A DNA stretch of 64,000 nucleotides. Source: Lineus longissimus. Lineage: Eukaryota > Nemertea > Pilidiophora > Heteronemertea > Lineidae. The first letter of the stretch is position 1. Every line of letters begins with the position of its first letter. Under the pieces are notes generated by a model. The model had not been told where the DNA came from and did no database searches. It worked only from the letters and a program-made list of their open reading frames with translations. This document shows positions 1 to 11,411 of this stretch, piece by piece. The stretch is taken from contig NC_088316.1 in assembly GCF_910592395.1 (NCBI RefSeq), positions 4,404,001-4,468,000 of the forward strand, written 5' to 3'. A program made the position numbers and the translations under genes.

Positions 1-381
1 ATGAGGGTCTGGCAAATTAGAGTAAAAGCTGTGGTCCCTTGTACCTTAGTGTCTATGCTGGAGGGTAGGCAAAAGATCCCACATAACTGGACAGTAGGCT
101 ATAGTTGACTCAGTACCTCTGTCAAAAATCCAAAAGGGTTACGACGCCAGCAATGATGAAGATTGTGATGATGAGCAACGAATGTTCAGGCTATACACCA
201 CAACAAATTTCAGTGCACACGCACACACACGCAGAACACAAATCATTTCAGCAACCCAGATTTCAATTCCCCAAACGGTGATAAAACAATACTCAGGACG
301 ATCGTAATGGACCGGAATAACAATGGATCGCATCAGAAAAACCTGCAATATGCTAAATCTACTAAACCCATCTCGTAGATT
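1..381. other. no gene or repeat recognised
   Basis: AT-rich sequence with a short impure CA run near 214-240. Open frames on both strands are short, without recognisable domains or convincing splice context. Nothing else is visible. Confidence 0.6.
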
Positions 382-735
382 TTTTAGGAAGCAGTTAATA
401 TTGCTGCTGCATTGTTGGCTGTGTAGTGTACTGATGAGCTTGCTTTATTACATGTGTAATAGGACCTCTCTATTGAGGACACCCTCAGGACTGACAAATG
501 TTGTCCTTAATATAAAGGTACCCTGATTACAGAGGCCAAATTTGATAGAAATCCCTTCTTTTAGGAAGCAGTTAATTTTGCTACAACATTGTTGGATGTT
601 TAGTGTGCTGATGAGCTTACTTTATTAAATCTACAGTAAAACCTCTCTATTGAGGACACCCTCAGGACTGATAAGTGTTGTCCTTAATATCGAGGTAATT
701 ACATGATTACAAAGGCCAAATGTAAGAGATATTGC
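382..735. repeat. 177-bp tandem duplication, two units
   Basis: Two head-to-tail units (382-558 and 559-735) share a TTTTAGGAAGCAGTTAAT start exactly 177 bp apart and stay similar throughout, including the CTGATGAGCTT and CCTCAGGACTGA segments. Each unit ends in the left part of a pogo-like MITE. In unit 1 the MITE's terminal TACAGTAAA is altered and the right half is missing. In unit 2 the MITE runs on to its right end at 799. The simplest reading is local duplication of a block that already contained the left part of the MITE. Confidence 0.85.
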
Positions 736-799
736 TAATTTTGGACTAAAACCACCGTCCATAATAGAGAGGTCATCCATTATGGGAGGTTTTACTGTA
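632..799 (+). mobile_element. pogo/Tigger-like MITE, 168 bp
   Basis: The element starts TACAGTAAAACCTC and ends GAGGTTTTACTGTA, so the outer inverted repeats match over about 14 bp. An inner inverted copy of CCTCTCTAT sits further in. CAGTAAAACCTC ends next to TA resemble pogo-type MITEs such as plant Emigrant/Lemi1 (family knowledge). It has no coding capacity and would need a transposase in trans. A second copy in the opposite orientation lies at 54052-54221, with matching interior blocks and almost the same length. Confidence 0.8.
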
Positions 800-1021
800 C
801 ATTTTATGTCTTAGAAGGCGTCCAGACAATCTTCACAAGTGTAAGCAAATATCAGAATTCAATATTTCATTATAGATATTTGCAAAAGAAAATCTCAATT
901 TACATGTAAGTGCTTTTTATTTAGGCGAATTAACGAATGTCCTCCAGTTATTTCCGATAAATCGATTAATTTAAAATCTTAGCACTCACACGGTACAGAA
1001 GGAAAATAACAAGTGCAAGCG
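800..1021. other. no feature recognised
   Basis: AT-rich spacer between a MITE and a SINE fragment. Nothing recognisable. Confidence 0.6.
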
Positions 1022-1180
1022 AATATGGGGGAGGCGAACCCGTAAATCTAGCTAGGTACCCTTTCACTCCTGGGTGTAGAGAAGCAAGTGAGGAAGTGCC
1101 TAGCTCAAGGACTCACTCAATGTGTTGAACCAACGACCTCATGTACATGAGCTTGGCGCTCTGACCATTAAATCACTGAT
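1022..1180 (-). mobile_element. tRNA-derived SINE fragment
   Basis: On the minus strand there is a tRNA-like head. An A-box-like TTTAATGGTCAGAGCGCC lies near 1154-1172 and a B-box-like GGTTCAA near 1125-1131, about 30 bases apart as in a tRNA promoter. The downstream body (CTACACCCAGGAGTGAAAGG and on) is not tRNA and resembles bodies of invertebrate tRNA-SINEs. No acceptor-stem pairing or 3' tail is clear, so this is a decayed or truncated copy and not a working tRNA gene. Confidence 0.65.
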
Positions 1181-1600
1181 AATTCCCTATCAGTTGTTGG
1201 GCCGTTTTGCCCGACACTGCAACTTCCAAACAAAACACACAGACAGACGATTGTGCAAATCTGAGCATAAATCAGCTACACCATCGTAATGGCTGCTATA
1301 ACAGAAATCATGCCTCTGGCTCCGTAACTAGTATTATTGCCTCTAACACGCAATCGTTACAACCGCTGCATTTAAATGCATAGCCTCATCCTCTCGCATT
1401 AATAAAAGTGTCACCTCGGACAATTTACCGAGGATTATGATATATCGTTCTCGCCGAGTGCTGTGGACCCGGGACAAAGATCTACAGCGAAGGCAATGGA
1501 ACTCATCATTATCTTGTCACTGTTTTGTCCACTGATGATAATCTCCAAGGAAAAAGAATGCATGAGTTTTCATTAGCAGGAGCTATGGACGTTAACCGAT
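1181..1600. other. no feature recognised
   Basis: Unique-looking sequence with no repeat, gene or RNA signal that I can support. Confidence 0.55.
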
Positions 1601-1740
1601 TACTGTAAACCACCGAATTTGTGTGCCTCTATCTTTCTGCACCTCTTTCTTTTTGTGCCTTTCTTTTTGCAATTTGCACAAATTTCCTGAAAAAAAATAT
1701 GAAATTTTGACGATTTTTAATTTGGCGGATTACGAAATTT
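1601..1740 (+). repeat. decayed MITE, TACTGTAAACC family
   Basis: Begins TACTGTAAACCACC after CCGAT and is followed by pyrimidine-rich and GAAATTT-rich blocks. Similar ends occur at 25563 and, as GGTTTACAGTA or GGTGTACAGTA right ends, at 47798 and 40799. The right end of this copy is not identifiable, so the border at 1740 is approximate. Confidence 0.45.
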
Positions 1741-2425
1741 CTTTTGGTGCATTGGTTGATGCAGGTAGGCCCACAACACAACTAATATGACACAAGAGTT
1801 CGGCCAATATCTTTACCTCTATTCCTAGTGTACTGTTTTTTGCGAGTCGTTAGTTCTCTTCTGGCAACTAAAAATCACATATCCGTGACCATCTTCGTGT
1901 AACGCAATTCTGTAACTTTATTACTTAGGACTTAAACGTGGCTCTTCCCTTGGTCAGCATGAAAGAGGACACTTCACGGACATCAGCGCTAATGAGGAAC
2001 TGAAGTGCCCTCAAAATATCAGGTTACGTCCTCGAAGCGAAAAAAGACACGTGCAAAGCTTGATATGTCCAGTTTCAAATTAGCGCCTCAACGACCTCCA
2101 GAACAATTGATAATTGCACATTTCATGCATAAGGCCAGCCGAGGCAGATTTCCGCATATTGAAACTGATTTCTTGGATGGGGGTGAATATGAAGTACCCT
2201 CATCTTGTCATATTTGTATCTCCCGGCGTAAAAAATTTGAATCTTCCGATTGGCAAGGTCACCAGATGGGATATTTCCATGCTGGCGAGTTGAAGCACAA
2301 GATCAAAAGGCAAGGGCACATTCAAGTGGGTCTGGACATGATGCTAGGCAAGGCTAATGAGCTAGGCGAGCTCAGGTTAGCTTACCATTAGCGATCATTA
2401 GAGGATTACTGCCTCCTTTGAGCTC
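1741..2425. other. no gene recognised
   Basis: Holds an open stretch of 128 codons on + (2005-2391) that starts with GTG. It has no recognisable domain, no flanking exon evidence and ordinary composition, so I do not call it a gene. Confidence 0.5.
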
Positions 2426-2445
2426 TGTGTGTGTGTGTGTGTGTG
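2426..2445 (+). repeat. (TG)10 microsatellite
   Basis: Ten perfect TG units followed directly by AAAAA. Likely polymorphic in length. Confidence 0.95.
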
Positions 2446-2854
2446 AAAAACCTGTGTGACCTATCGTTTTACGATTGGGACAAATTGGCAAAGGTGAAGC
2501 ATGTATCAAACACATTACATCAGGTGTTGATTTCAAAGTCTTGGAATAGAAATTCCCACAGCCAAAACTCTGTCATGTGTTTGATTTCTGAATTTCACTC
2601 CAGTCGCCTTTAAAAGGTGGCTGAACATAGATCCCCTATCCACTCCCTCCCTGAGCACCACAGGTAACAGTTCACATAATGCAACGGCTAATGCATAAAA
2701 GTATGATGCATTAGGTGATTACAGTACCTGGATGAGTCATAGTGATGCCACCGGCCAGCACAATTGCCGATAATCAAAAGAAACCCTTTCATCAAACTCC
2801 CCATGCCACACTTGGTAACTGTCAATGGGCTGGGGGATACCAGCATGACCCTTA
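2446..2854. other. no feature recognised
   Basis: Unique-looking sequence. Short open frames only. Confidence 0.55.
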
Positions 2855-2869
2855 CCCCCCCCCCCCCCC
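2855..2869 (+). repeat. poly-C tract, 15 bp
   Basis: Uninterrupted run of 15 C. Similar long C or G runs recur at 7784, 35952, 36185, 48945 and 50950. Exact lengths of such tracts are often uncertain in assemblies. Confidence 0.9.
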
Positions 2870-2950
2870 TCAGAATGGCAAGATATCACTGAGTGCACCA
2901 GCAGCTGATACTCATTCAGTGAAAAGTCATTGTCTGTTTTGGCCACTCCT

Positions 2951-3298
2951 TTCAGCACCAGGGCTGACTTCAACTAGTCCTTCTGGCACCAGAGCTGACT
3001 TCCTTCAGCTCCTTCTAGCACCAGAGCTGACTTCCTTCAGCTCCTTCTAGCACCAGGGATTACTTCCTACAACTCTTTCTAGCGTTATGGCTGACTTATC
3101 CTACAACTCCTTCTAGCAAAAGAGCTGACTTCCTTCAGCTCCTTCTAGCACCAGAGCTGACTTCCTTCAGCTCCTTCTAGCACCAGGGATTACTTCCTTC
3201 AACTCTTTCTAGTACCAGGGCTGACTTCCTTCAACTCTTTCTAGCACCAGGGCTGACTTCTTTCAACTTCTTCTAGCACCAGAGGCAACTTCCTACTA
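2951..3298 (+). repeat. 32-bp minisatellite, about 11 units
   Basis: Units follow the pattern TTCTAGCACCAGAGCTGACT + TCCTTCAGCTCC (32 bp). Boundaries are near 2951, 2981, 3013, 3045, 3077, 3111, 3143, 3175, 3207, 3239 and 3271. Most units are exactly 32 bp, one is 34 and the first is 30. The type order at 2981-3076 (two GAGCTGAC units, then one GGATTAC unit) recurs at 3111-3206, so a ~130-bp block was duplicated as a whole. The unit length is not a multiple of three, so a coding role is unlikely. Confidence 0.92.
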
Positions 3299-3723
3299 CC
3301 GTTGCTTGTGAGGAATAAACAACAACAAATCTGTAGAAGCAGTTGAACCCCTTCTGGGATACAAATAGAACATTTGCTATGATCAAGAACAATTCTAGCT
3401 GTGATCTATGCAAGCAAATGGTTTGCCAGAATTACCATTTCATCCATCCATCTGCCTGTACCCTTCTGTACTATGATAGAGTAAGGCAGCTGTATCAGCA
3501 CACTCAAACAAGGATGAGGAATGCTTTTTAGGCAGCACTCATTGGATACCTGGTTTGAAAATTCTTGCCAAAACCATGAATATAACAATCAGTGAACCAA
3601 CAAGCTTTAATGGTATAAGCAACGAAATAGGAAATGAGCAAATTGGAGTTTGAATGATTGGAAAGTTTATTATACTGTGTCACACCTGCTGAAAAGGACC
3701 AGCCAAACCGGGTTTATTACAAA
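3299..3723. other. no feature recognised
   Basis: Unique-looking spacer between the minisatellite and a SINE fragment. Confidence 0.55.
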
Positions 3724-3810
3724 CTTCTTCTTATGCACTTGCTCTGCGCTGGGAGGTGTTGTTATCCAGGGAGTATTCCTCCTTTAAGGCGGGATGAGCA
3801 TTTTTTACTT
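3724..3810 (-). mobile_element. 3' fragment of SINE family S1
   Basis: On the minus strand GCTCATCCCGCCTT, GGAGGAATACT and a GAAGAAG tail appear in the same order and spacing as in the full-length copy at 46012-46415. Only the last ~90 bp are present. It abuts a TTAA-type MITE fragment that starts near 3811, so the junction is chimeric. Confidence 0.7.
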
Positions 3811-3989
3811 GCCAATATACATTCCTATAGTACCAGTCATTATGCAAGCAAATTTGTTGAAACTTGGTATCCATAGTATTTGTATATCTGTTTACACTTG
3901 CTGAAATTCATATTCGGAGCGTACACATTTAGAAATCCACAAATTTGAGTTCAGGTTTAAATTTTTGAATGAAAGGTGTAGGCCTTTAA
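3811..3989 (+). mobile_element. family A TTAA-MITE, 5'-truncated
   Basis: Matches the right three quarters of family A: CATTATGCAAGCAAATTTG, AACTTGGTATCCATAGTA, the TTTGAATGAAAGG stretch and the terminal GTAGGCCTTTAA at 3978-3989. The left TTAAAGGGG end is missing. Complete copies lie at 23588-23828 and 53372-53609. Confidence 0.8.
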
Positions 3990-5779
3990 AAAATGAGGAG
4001 GATTTCCTCAATTTTGTTCGGCCTACGAAAAATTTCTTCTCAATTATGGTATCAGAAGCCAAGAAACCAGGCAAGAAATCAGCTAGACCCTAAGTTATTA
4101 CCTGCATACCTGAACCATGTTCTGTAGTTAGGTGAAAAAACACAACACGGAACCCACCTGCTTTGAGCTAAGATTGAAGCAGACAACTGTTGGCTAATAG
4201 AAGGCTATGATATGCTAATTCTTGTTAGGGTTTTTCATGGTGGCAGTAATTACTGATAAACGCAAGACAGTGTGGAGGCTTTGCCTGAAAGGTTTGAGTT
4301 TCGTATTCGGTGTGCGGTGCTCGTTAGTGCTAATTAGTCCATTCATGGTGTATGGTGCAGAGTGAAATGCCTTTGGATCAATTTTCTGAAACAATGAAAT
4401 ACTAGTATCTACTGTGGTTGCTTTATCTGTAGCAAGTCAGGTGCATAAGCTAATGAATGTTTTGTTACAATCCTTTTTTACTTTTGCTCGTAAAGTACTC
4501 ATGACTGATACTAAGTGGAAATGTAAATGGTTCAGACAATGAACTATTCTACAAGCTTATTGAAAGGATCATCCATGTTCTCGTTCAGTCCCTTTAAATG
4601 ATTAATGACCAGTTTTATTTTGTGAAATTTGGAAAGTTTTTGAATTATTCAAATACCACAAAGTAATGTCCTGAAATCTCTATTACATGTATGTAATTTC
4701 CATTGTTAATGCATCGATTTTGTTAAAAATTTTTTCTTTCAAACTCTTGATATCCACAAGCAAAAGTAAGACCAGTTACATTTTTTCAGATTGTTGCAAT
4801 GTTCAATTTTGATAAAAAAATCCAGAACTTATTCCAAGGAATGAGATATTTGATAGAAATTTCCAGAAATCTGATGCATATGTTTAATGTTTTAGATTCC
4901 AATAAAAAAAGAATCGACTAATGATTATTGCATTTTTTGGTTAGAAATATATCATATAGCCATTTATTGATAAAGTTAAACACAAGCTTTTGGCAAAGTT
5001 ATGATAGGTAAAACCAATATCATATAAAATAATTTTTAGAAAGTTTTTTTCTCTCCAAACATTAGAGCAGAAAATGCAGTTTCTGTTATTTTCATATAAT
5101 TCTGCATCACAATTATAGCCAACTGGCCTACTGTGGTGATCATAAGTAACTTCCCAGGCAACACATTTTGCAAACCTACAATTCTACATGTACATAATGT
5201 GTAAGAGGGAAGAGCAGCAACCTGCTATTAGTAAAAGCATCCCCAAACATGTGATTTCGGTCACTGCAACATACAGCAAGTATTGCTGCAATAAGCGATA
5301 TAACGATTGCCTTACTGCAGAAAACGACCCCTGATAGTTGTTGCACTGTTTTTATGACTACCGCAAACAAGATTTTTATTGCATATGATCATGATCACAG
5401 GTCAAAGCAACAAAAAATTGCTTGTGTGCGGGGTGCTTAACAGTCATATGCAAACTTCGCCTGTGATCCCCTTGGATCATTTCGACACAAAATGGCTGTA
5501 CCAACAAAACCCACAAAACAGTCATTCTCAGTCCATATCTACTATAATTACAAAATCAATTAACACCAGGTCCGTTTTCCTCATTAAGTCTTTTTAATTG
5601 TCCATCAGAAAACAATCAGGTCATGTTGATTACGCCTGGAGCGGGGCTCAGATTTGCCACCCTAATGCCGCCCAAGGCTTCAATCCGTATAATTGCAGTA
5701 ACGCTTCTAGCAAGTTTGTCAACTCCTCATCAAACTAATGAATTATTCACAAAAAATGCATCATCAATCGCTAAAACAA

Positions 5780-5860
5780 TGGCGGAAGTTCAAACTGCGA
5801 CAACATTTTTAATGCAGGAATTCGGTTTTCAGGATGCAAGGAGGCTCCATTGCCTAAAGG
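5780..5860 (+). CDS. very weak candidate first exon
   Basis: An ATG in a good translation-start context (ACAATGGCGG) opens MAEVQTATTFLMQEFG and continues about 27 codons to AAAG/GTGCAT, a weak possible splice donor. I recognise no domain, cannot find a second exon, and the frame runs open past the donor. Chance is a serious alternative. It is listed only because no better start context was found in this stretch. Confidence 0.1.
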
Positions 5861-7783
5861 TGCATTCTGATTGTTTCAAGTTAACTAGGGTTAGTTTCGC
5901 CAGTATACATTTGTCATGTCTGTACATAAAATCCTCTGCAGTATGCACTGAGTTCGGGCAAACACTACATGAAACAATGCATTGCGACTGATTCAGCCCA
6001 ACCTGAATGCTGCTTGTAGTACATTTCTACATAGATGCACATGTCTTATGCACTGAAAATTTCAACCAACTTAGCATGAAGCCATTAGAAGCATCTCAAG
6101 TTGTTATTGGGGACAAACTGCACCTGGAAAATCTCATTCTATTCGCAAATTGAAATGTTTTTGTCTTTTCTGAAATGCCATCTTTTTTTGGTCGCTTTGG
6201 ATTTTTGCATTTTGATGAGAACTGAATAATGGATATTGTTTCGGAAAGAATTATATTTCAAATTCATGTAATCTTTGACGGCATAACTTTATTGCTAGGT
6301 TTTTTGTTTCATAACTTTTTTTGCATGCACACTCTTATGTTTGTTTCATAAATTGTCAGCATTTTTAGAAATTGATCAAAAAATAATCAGTTTTGATGAA
6401 AGTAATAGTGATGGCATTTGAAAGTCATAGGGAGGTCATACATTTCCAATGCTTCTTCAGAAAATTGCAAACTTTTGCCATTTTTCTCAAAACGGCAAAA
6501 ACAAATATATCTCATTTGGCAACGAGTCTTCATAATATTTCCTGCTATTAATAGAATAACAGAACAATTCAGGGAAATTCAACACACATGCTTAATATAA
6601 CTGAACAAATTGTTTATAAATGTCACACTGAACTTAATGGAATCCCTATAGTTCACCCTGAAATGGTACAGCACATCTTAACCATCTAAAAAGTCATTTT
6701 GCAGACAGAATTACAAATGTATCGGGTTGACTGAGGACAACAACAATGGCGTCAGACACTGTAAAACTTGAAACGCCGCCAATGATTGAACGAAAAACAA
6801 ATTAAAGGGGGACGACATTCATATCATGATTGAATATCTGATTAACATCCCTGAACCAGTAACTTCTGGGATTTGCCATCTAACCGCACCATCACTTCAA
6901 ACACAAGATCAAAGTTTTTCGAAATTACTGATTATTTATCTGCAACATTACCCCAACCTTAGGAAAATCTCACAGGATTGCAGCCTCATACGTTTATCCA
7001 TACATAAAGCTTAGCGTTATGACTCCATACCCTGTAATTACTAACCTTAATAAGCGAACAAAATCCGTTTTGTGTCGATGTCATTTGGCGACATCGTGAA
7101 ATCAATCTTTGGTTGTCGCCGACGATATCCTATAGATCACTAGTCTCAAATGATTGATGAAGTTAATACCTTCTTTTATTCTACTCCAAACTAATAACAG
7201 AAATTGTTTAGGGATGCACATCTTGGGTATCAGCAGCTATTTGAACCCGTAATAGACAACTGATAACTTATTTGGGAGCTGAAGAAGGGTTTGGATACTT
7301 TTATCCATCAGTGATGAGGAAATCATTACCAAGAGAACGGTCTGGGACTTTGCTTATGAGAAAGCTTTTGGATGGCTTTCCCAAGTCAAAGGACTCATTG
7401 GTACCGGAAATCAATGCTGTGGACCAAAACACCATTAGATAGTATAATTATTTGGCAAGATCAGCTATCGCTAAGCCGGCTAAATGACATCCATCCTGCT
7501 CTGCGTCATTGACGTGCAACGTATGTGCGAGTTGTGTAGGAATGTAAAAAATGACCAATTTGCAAGCGCCCTTCTCTAAAAGAGGAAAGTCATTTTGGGT
7601 TTTGTGGTATGTAAGTGTAAATTTCATTTGCTTGTTTTGTTTTTTGAAAGGGCAGACCCTTATCTAAAAAGGTGTTTTTAAATTTCCCACAATTCATGGT
7701 CAATTTTAATTGATTTTCTCCTATGGGGAGTGCCTGATCTGTAAACTCCACACGCTCTTAGAAATAAAGGTTTACACAGATAG

Positions 7784-7798
7784 CCCCCCCCCCCCCCC
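7784..7798 (+). repeat. poly-C tract, 15 bp
   Basis: Uninterrupted run of 15 C in otherwise unremarkable sequence. Confidence 0.9.
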
Positions 7799-8353
7799 GG
7801 AGGTTTTTACGGAGAAAGGAATCATTCCTAATGGTTTTCATGATTCTGAAAAACCACTAAAGGTATTTGAAGGTCTGTTCTCAGGTGCCAAACATCACAC
7901 CATTCAAAGTCACAACGACCAAGGCCCTTTTTGAGTTCAATTACAGCACACTTCCAACTTTGCACAGATTGCTTTAAAACCTGCTCTACAAATATGCTGA
8001 GTTCTCTAAAATCTACAAGGGCTAGCATAAAACCGGTCCAAGTTGACAAAGCGATTCAGTATACGCATGGCCATTAATCGTGATCTGACGGTGAATGAAT
8101 TATCACCAGCTTGCGGAGTTCCCTCGATGACATTGAGATGGGAGATAGGGCGCTTATATGGAGCGAGGTGATCGTTGTATGAGAGGCATGATTCAAAGTT
8201 TACGTATATGTGGAACTCCAAAGCATTACTGGAGGGACTTAAACTCAAGGTTGGTATAAGGATGATTTATGAGGCACGGTTCATGAACGGATGCTCCAAT
8301 GCATTAGAAAGTTTGAGAATAATGGTGTTGCAGGTTTGCATATTAAGGGGAAA

Positions 8354-8449
8354 CTAAAGGGAGGGGGCTGGTAGCTCAGATTAAGTTACACAAGGTCCCT
8401 AACTGCACAAGATATTTTTTTTAGCCCATTGCTGCTACTCCCCCTTTAA
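8354..8449 (+). mobile_element. family B MITE, internally deleted
   Basis: Shares the GGCTGGTAGCTCAGAT / AAGTTACACAAGGTC order with family B at 26428-26649 and ends in CTCCCCCTTTAA. Only about 96 bp remain against ~222 bp in the fuller copy, so roughly half the interior is missing. The left TTAA is degraded to CTAAAGG. Confidence 0.65.
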
Positions 8450-10150
8450 GGAAAGGAATATGACATTATTTAAATTTGGGCTCAAAGAGTGGCCTGAACT
8501 GAAACTTGACTTACCTTGTTCAAAGTACAAGTTATGCCTTTTATTGTAATCCAGTGATCAATTCCTTTAAATCTGAAATGACAATGAAAGTGAGCTTATT
8601 AGCTGATTGCATAGGATATATCATGATACCCAAGTCACTACAATACGCAAATAAGAAAAGTCACATTTCTAATAAACTCGGCCACGACTATAAAAATAAA
8701 TTACAATAAAAACTAATGAAAAATGCCGACAAACCAAAACAACAATAAAGTCTCAACTCTTCTGGTGTTTACTTCAGAGCAATTTGTCTAATGGCAAATG
8801 TACTCTAATGTTAGCGACCATGTCTCGCAACTAATCCTAATTCATCGTGATACCTGTTGCCACGAAAACCCACCTTTTCCCTCATCATTCATTAATGACT
8901 TTCATTGAATTTTTCAATTGTGGAGTTCCCGGCTGCATACTGATACAGTTATAAAGTGACTCACGGATGGGGTGCGGAATATCAATTGGGAACAAGATGG
9001 TGACGGGATTTGAAGGACCCTCTTTGGGGGTGTAGTGAGAGCTAGTTCCAGAGTAGAGTCATCATAATCTGCAGATCCACATCACCCGCCCTGCTCCTTA
9101 CTGTGGCTGTGTTATTTTTTACTCAACAATGTTTTGGTAGTGGGTTCTTTTTGTAAGGTGGGTTGCTGGCACAACCCTAAACCCTTCTTCTTCCAGGCTT
9201 GGGACTGACTGCTGCCGTTAAGGTTGAATGCAATATAGGTGTAGTTACTCAAATGGATTGGATGTGAAAAAGCAGCCAAGAGAATGAATTAGACAGGCCT
9301 GAATGATCAAACATTTTGAGGCAATTCTTTGCCAATCATGAAATTGATGACTCAGAGAACTCAGGAATACTGGCCAAAGGATACCAACCTGGCCACAAAA
9401 CTCTGGGGCTCTATAGCAGAAATCGCCAAGACAGCCAACTCAGTCTCCGAAAAGAAACTGACTGTTCTGTGTGCATCTCAAAGTTTTCAGATGCAGAATA
9501 GGAATGAGTTATTTCCCCTTTCCTATGGAAAAAAAGGTTGCTGCTGTGCATCTTGATTTTTCAGAGACGTATCTGCATCCCGATCCATTGAGTCAAATTT
9601 ACACAAACTAGCAATCATGCGTAGCAACTTCTTTCAAGGAATGAATCATCGACACCGCTACATAAATTGCTGCATAAACCTGTTGGATTGAAGGAAACAA
9701 CTAGACCATACATTCCAAACAGAAGATTCACAGCAAGATTATCACAACCAATCACCAGGCACTGACAGCTTTAGTGCGAACCTGCTATGACTAGAAAGAG
9801 GCAAATTGAATTTGAAATCAACACGAACAAAACATAAAATTGGCATGACTCATTTCGATGTTCTTTATTCGTTTTCTGAGGTAATAAACTGGTACCGAAG
9901 ATGGATGGCATCTTAACAGTTATCTCTATAAAATTCTTGGTTTATGTTGCAAAGGAACACACATTGACCAGTTACATGCATCCCTAAACCTGATCCAAAT
10001 GACCAATGTGAATGAGCAATTTCTAATGCATGTGATCAAAATGCAGGATGCTTTGTTTTCGAACATTTGAGGGGGGCTTATCTCTTATCCTAATACTATC
10101 ATTTTGACTCGGAAACAATTTCTCACTGGCTACAGTTCTCAATTTCACAA
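8450..10150. other. no gene recognised
   Basis: Apparently unique sequence. Two overlapping open frames near 9316-9556 show no recognisable domain. Confidence 0.5.
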
Positions 10151-10696
10151 AAGTGACCTTGACCCTATCGGAAAGTGACCTAGACCCCATGGGAAAATTA
10201 CTTTAACCTCATGAGAAAGTGACCTTGAAGTCATGGGAAAGTGACCCTGACCTCATGGGGAAGTGACCCAGACCTCATGATGGGAAGTGACCCAGACCTC
10301 ATGATGGGAAGTAACCTAGACCTCATGATGGGAAAGTGACCCAGACCTCATGAGGAAGTGACCTAGACCTCATGATGGGAAAGTGACCCAGACCTCATGG
10401 GAAAGTGACCCTGACCTCATGAGAAAGTGACCCAGACTTCATGAGAAAGTGGCCCAGACCTCATGATGGGACCCAGACCTCATGATGGGAAGTGACCTAG
10501 ACCTCATGATGGGAAAGTGACCCAGACCTCATGGGAAAGTGACCCTGACCTCATGAGAAAGTGACCCAGACCTCATGATGGGAAAGTGTCCCCGACCTCA
10601 TGAGAAAGTGACCTAGACCTCATGATGGGAAAGTGACCCTGATGTCATGGGAAAGTGACCCTGACCTCAAGGGAAAGTGACCCTGACCTCATGGGA
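10151..10696 (+). repeat. 22/25-bp minisatellite, about 24 units
   Basis: Units read AAGTGACCCTGACCTCAT + GGGA (22 bp), with a longer class carrying ATGATGGGA (24-25 bp). About 24 units are present, with one truncated unit near 10470. A multi-unit block in the order long, CCCAGACC, CCCTGACC, CCCAGAC recurs near 10374 and 10500, which indicates block duplication. Units hold GACC/TGACCT motifs that resemble nuclear-receptor half-sites, but the repeat length does not suggest coding. Confidence 0.92.
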
Positions 10697-11149
10697 ACGA
10701 GGATTGTTCTGGTAGCCTACCTTTGACCACAAAGTGTTAAAAGCTTGGTGTCAATATTCACTCCAGTACAAAGACATTGATGATTTTTTGAACAAAAAGC
10801 AACTATAATTGACTTCTTTGAGTCTCACCTAGAGTGGCAGGTACGCCAATAAATGTGCATTGAACGATAAGATTACACCCAATTCCGATGACATATTTGT
10901 CACAGATGCACAACCAATTATACGGTTTAGGAGACGCAGTGGAATAAAGTTTCAAAACTGAAGAAAAAAACTACGTCATTGATTTCTTACGGTGTCATTA
11001 TACAAGATGTCATGGTATATCGTTCAGGGAATAATCTATTGGCACATCAATAAATATAGATTTACCATCGATCCTTGAATAGGAGTTGACAATTCATATT
11101 ATTAGCAATAGAATAGCATGAATTTGAAGTTTCAGGTGTTATAGTGTTT
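10697..11149. other. no feature recognised
   Basis: AT-rich unique-looking sequence. Confidence 0.55.
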
Positions 11150-11411
11150 GCATCAAATTTCGTTTTTTACAATTGCCAATTCTTGCATCATATTTTTACA
11201 ACAAGTTGCACATTAGATGCCTGATGTGTGGGATATATGGGTTACATTACAAAACAATATGTTTACCAATATGTGCTGCAAAAAAGTGTTTAGATATAAA
11301 TTTAGACATTAATCAATAAATAGTAAGGAAATAACTTAAAATATCCACTGTGACTAAACAAGCATCAAATTCTGTTTTTTTAATTAGCTAATTCTTGCAT
11401 CATATTTTGAT
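11150..11411 (+). repeat. diverged duplication, 212 bp apart
   Basis: GCATCAAAT followed by a T-run and an AATTCTTGCATCATATTTT block occurs at 11150-11196 and again at 11362-11408, offset 212 bp. The intervening sequence is less clearly alike, so this is an old duplication or two copies of an unknown short repeat. Confidence 0.5.

Larger units (their letters stand above)
3990..8352. other. long AT-rich stretch without recognised genes
   Basis: About 4.4 kb of AT-rich, apparently single-copy DNA, very AT-rich around 4600-5100. The only items noted are a 15-bp poly-C run (7784-7798), a weak first-exon candidate at 5780 and scattered short open frames. No splice-linked exons or known domains were recognised. 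Confidence 0.55.

Noticed and set aside
1022-1180. functional tRNA gene on the minus strand
   Set aside because: A- and B-box-like motifs are present but no acceptor stem or proper anticodon arm can be drawn, and the SINE body follows.
2005-2391. 128-codon open frame
   Set aside because: Starts at GTG, no recognisable domain, no splice or promoter context. Length is compatible with chance in 64 kb.
2951-3298. CRISPR-like array
   Set aside because: The repeats are contiguous with no unique spacers, and the window is eukaryotic. It is a minisatellite.
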